Source: Caenorhabditis remanei | Taxonomy: Eukaryota > Nematoda > Chromadorea > Rhabditida > Rhabditidae | Assembly: GCF_010183535.1 (NCBI RefSeq) | Contig: NC_071331.1 | Coordinates: 21,886,001 to 21,950,000, forward strand | Direction: 5' to 3' | DNA: 64,000 nt | Shown: piece after piece, positions 61,435 to 64,000 of the stretch | Position numbering within the stretch: position 1 is the first letter of the stretch | Layout of the letters: each line of letters opens with the position of its first letter | The notes under the pieces: generated by a model | Told to the model about the DNA's origin: nothing | The model's input: the letters and a program-made list of their open reading frames with translations, nothing else | Database searches by the model: none | Program-made: the position numbers and the translations under genes

Positions 61435-64000
61435 CTAGAACTTGATCCCTTTCGGCACTCCGACATTTCTCTCCACCATATCTCTGAAGACGCCCTCGAT
61501 GTTCTGATACATCACGAGTTCGGCGTTGTGACGAATCGACATGAAGTACACTGTCCCGACTTGAAGCCATCCGATCTGACGTGCGTTTTCGAAAGCTGAG
61601 TATCTCTTCTCGATGAGTTTTTTGAAGGCGTCAGCGAACGTCATCTCCTCATTTGCCTCCAAAGCTCTCGAAATGTATTCCATACCGATAAACGACATTG
61701 TGCGTCCGGTTCCAGAGGTACAGTGAACGACGACTGGGGCCTGAAAATGAGAAAGTAGAGTTTTCCTATTTCATAGCTATCGAAAACTCACTTTACTCTT
61801 GCAAATCTCCGTCATGATGGCTTCCAATGGTTCATATCCACAGTTCGGAATATCTCCTTCTTTCCAGTTTTTGACTTGGAACTGCTTCACTTTCCGTTGA
61901 GTCTTCTTCTTATTGTCCTTTACCATCAGAGTTCTCACAACAATGTCCGTCGAGTTCTGGAACTGTTGCTCCCCCTCATTTGTGACAGTGAAGTTTTCGA
62001 TGGTGAGATTTCCGACGCCTTCGGTGAAGTAACGTCCACACGAACTGGTTTCCCCGAGGAATACGATGAATTCGACATCATCAATCACGATCATAGCCAA
62101 GAAGTCCGCTCGAGTATCGTCGTGCATGCTGTTGGCTTCCATCGGGGCCTGGAATGATAGAAAGTTTTGGAGTTTTAGTTTTTTCGAAGCGGTGCGGTCG
62201 CTTCGCGTTCGCTAATGATGCCAATTTACTTTTAAACCAAAAGTATGAAAAGTGACAATGTGTTAACTCCTACCGTAACCCTACTAGATGGAACTAACAG
62301 TAGACCGCAAACGCCTTAGGATCCTTTCTGAACCTAACACGCTATACTGTTGAGTTTTCTTAACCTATCAAGCAGGAATGTGCGGAAATAAAAATTTCGG
62401 AAATTTTCCGACGGAAAACAGTTCCGAAAAAAGTCGAAATTCCCGGAATTTCCGTTCCGCCCATACTCTATTAGCTCGGCACAGTTCTTACAACTCCGCT
62501 CTACCGAAATTCCCTTGAAAAATCTCTTTTTTTCTCTGATTCTCTCAATTTCGCACACAGTTTTCTTCGATTTCGGTAGAGCGCGGTTGTAAGAAGCGTG
62601 TCGTGGTAATAACTCCCCAACATTCTTACCTGCATAGCATAGAACACAGTTCCCAATCGACTCCGAAACTTGTTTCCGTGCAACCGAACCGTTTGGAGAG
62701 CAGTGAATGGATTCAGTTTGATATTCGGATCCCTGTAACCATCACAATCAGTTTTAATAACTTTTACCACTGAAACTCACAAATACTTTGATTCCATCAA
62801 CGGCAAGTACGGAAACTGTCGTTCTTCTGGTGTCGGTGCCGTTCTCACATGTACCATCAACTGGGTCCACAACTCATAGTGCTCCGGGTGTCGTCCGAAT
62901 GTCTGTGTACCAATAGCTACGATAATCAGATGGGGTGGAAGAACTGGCTTGTTGTCTACTGGATCCAGGTCCATCACTTCGCAATCTACGGAATTTTGTT
63001 TTCGTTTGAAACAAAACAGCTTCTTTTTCCAAAGAACGAAGACTGCCACGGCGGATAGACAGCCGACGAAGACGACGCAACCCACGATTATCCATCTGAA
63101 AATGAGAAAGTTTTGGTGGTTCAGTAGACTCAACTAGGATATAAACTCACTTGTAGTCAATTTCGTCTTCTTCTTGACCTTCCTGATTCTCCTCCGGGAC
63201 TGAAACCACTTCCGCTAAAGCTTGAGTCAAAAAGTCCCCAAACTTTTGGAACGCATCGCCGACTCCTTGGAAATGTTTTGCAAACTCCAAATCCATCGAT
63301 AAACATTGAATCAGTTTCTTCTTTGTCTCGATGAATTGATCTATGCGGTCATCATGCATTGTATGTTTGATAAAGTAGTTCAGCACTTGTATCAACGATT
63401 CAGGATATATCGTAACATCTGGCATTCCTTTCAGTTTTTTGAAAAATACGTCGTAGTCAGTGAGGTTTTTTAGTGATCGATAATCAAACTTCTGGAGGTG
63501 CTCTTCAAAGTACTTGAGACCTTTTGTCAAGGACGAAATTACTTTTGTCAGTGGCCACAGCGTCTTCAATTCGTCGTTTGGACCGAATTGGGCCATGTGA
63601 TCAAACTCGAGTTTCGCATTGCTCTGGACCGCTTTCAGCTGCTCCAACAACCCAATGTTTCTGAGTTCAAGAAGATTCTTGACGGAAATCACTGCGTTTT
63701 CAATTCGAGCAACCACCAATTTATCGATTTTGTTCACTTTTTCAACTTCATCATTGTGATTTTTCTTCATTACTGATGAAATTGATTCGAATTCATCCAA
63801 CGACTCCAGCATTTTTGCCACTTTAGAAACATAATCATTCACTCGTTTAGTTCCTTCGACGCCAAGTCTTCTGATCAACCGGATGAGACGAGTAGCTTCA
63901 TAAAGATAGTCTGCTTCATATCGAAGATTGTTCAAACAGATGTGAACACCATGTTCTTGTATTACTTCCGGCAGTTTCAAAAAGCTATCTGTGTCGTCAC
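61435..64000 (-). CDS. Receptor-type protein tyrosine phosphatase, 5' part off window
   Basis: Exons 63151-64000 (open to the edge), 62781-63095, 62630-62732, 61792-62148 and 61435-61740 join in phase. The first visible exon encodes a helical ectodomain of about 280 residues ending in an acidic stretch. Exon 62781-63095 supplies a membrane span (WIIVGCVVFVGCLSAVAVF) and a basic juxtamembrane part. The last exons encode a phosphatase domain with the C(X)5R loop VVVHCTSGTGRT, so Cys and Arg are kept. The general-acid loop, usually WPD, reads NWKEGDIP, so Asp is replaced by Glu. The APMEANSMHDDTRADFLAM part corresponds to the family's GPxxxTxxDFWRM. It resembles nematode-expanded receptor phosphatases. 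Activity is uncertain. Confidence 0.85.
62487..62593. repeat. 107-bp foldback, second copy (cttacaactccgctctaccg)
   Basis: It lies in the phosphatase intron between 62148 and 62630. The ends cttacaactccgctctaccg and the complement, and the central tctctgattctctcaatttc, match the element at 48441-48545 with a few changes. Confidence 0.75.

Noticed and set aside
1..64000. tRNA, rRNA and snRNA genes
   Set aside because: I looked for tRNA box A/B pairs and known structural RNA cores and found none I could support; only the primer-site complement of a tRNA end at 46317 was seen.

Overview
The window looks like nuclear DNA from a nematode of the genus Caenorhabditis. Coding exons are short and split by introns with TTTTCAG-type acceptors and GTGAGT or GTAAGT donors. 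The gene families are animal (Mediator subunit MED20, sphingosine-1-phosphate lyase) or typical of nematodes (a DUF229 protein, a receptor tyrosine phosphatase). Introns and spacers are packed with foldback repeats of Caenorhabditis type (ctacagtaaccc, gtggcctagaaa and aagtacccacaagcc families). There is no bacterial, plasmid or CRISPR content.

Layout. On the minus strand, reading right to left, lie an unidentified eight-exon gene (24615 to 17214), MED20 (12993 to 10050) and a sphingosine-1-phosphate-lyase-like gene (9785 leftwards past base 1). The last two are 264 bp apart and may form an operon. Bases 24980-31600 are a giant imperfect palindrome holding two divergent copies of one two-exon gene of unknown function; a truncated third copy lies at 47.3 kb. 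From 32248 a plus-strand gene encodes a degenerate EF-hand protein with a long Lys/Ser/Asp tail. Its last exon is split at 35258 by an 11.5-kb BEL/Pao LTR retroelement (35259-46754, minus strand), and the exon resumes at 46760. Further right are a small minus-strand gene of unknown function (47570-49107), a nine- or ten-exon DUF229 gene (plus, 50304-58877), and a receptor-type tyrosine phosphatase (minus, 61435 to beyond 64000).

The retroelement is the most unusual object. Its two 425-bp LTRs read as identical, so it inserted very recently. Besides gag-protease-RT-RNase H and integrase it encodes a Gn/Gc-like envelope polyprotein of phlebovirus type with a mucin-like stretch. It also has an extra zinc-knuckle ORF 3' of the envelope with its own 3' splice site, matched by a consensus donor in the leader. 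On the opposite strand, near its 3' end, is a complete intron-containing gene (TATA box, two exons, AATAAA) for a 130-residue type I membrane protein. An intron can survive retrotransposition only if it lies antisense to the genomic RNA, as this one does.

Several genes carry coding lesions: +1 shifts in C/G runs in the lyase and the EF-hand gene, an in-frame stop in the predicted first exon of the DUF229 gene, a frame change in the retroelement RNase H, and loss of the PLP lysine in the lyase. Some may be assembly errors in homopolymers. The lysine loss and the retroelement insertion are not of that kind.

All gene models were built by hand from reading frames, splice consensus and phase agreement; no database search was possible.
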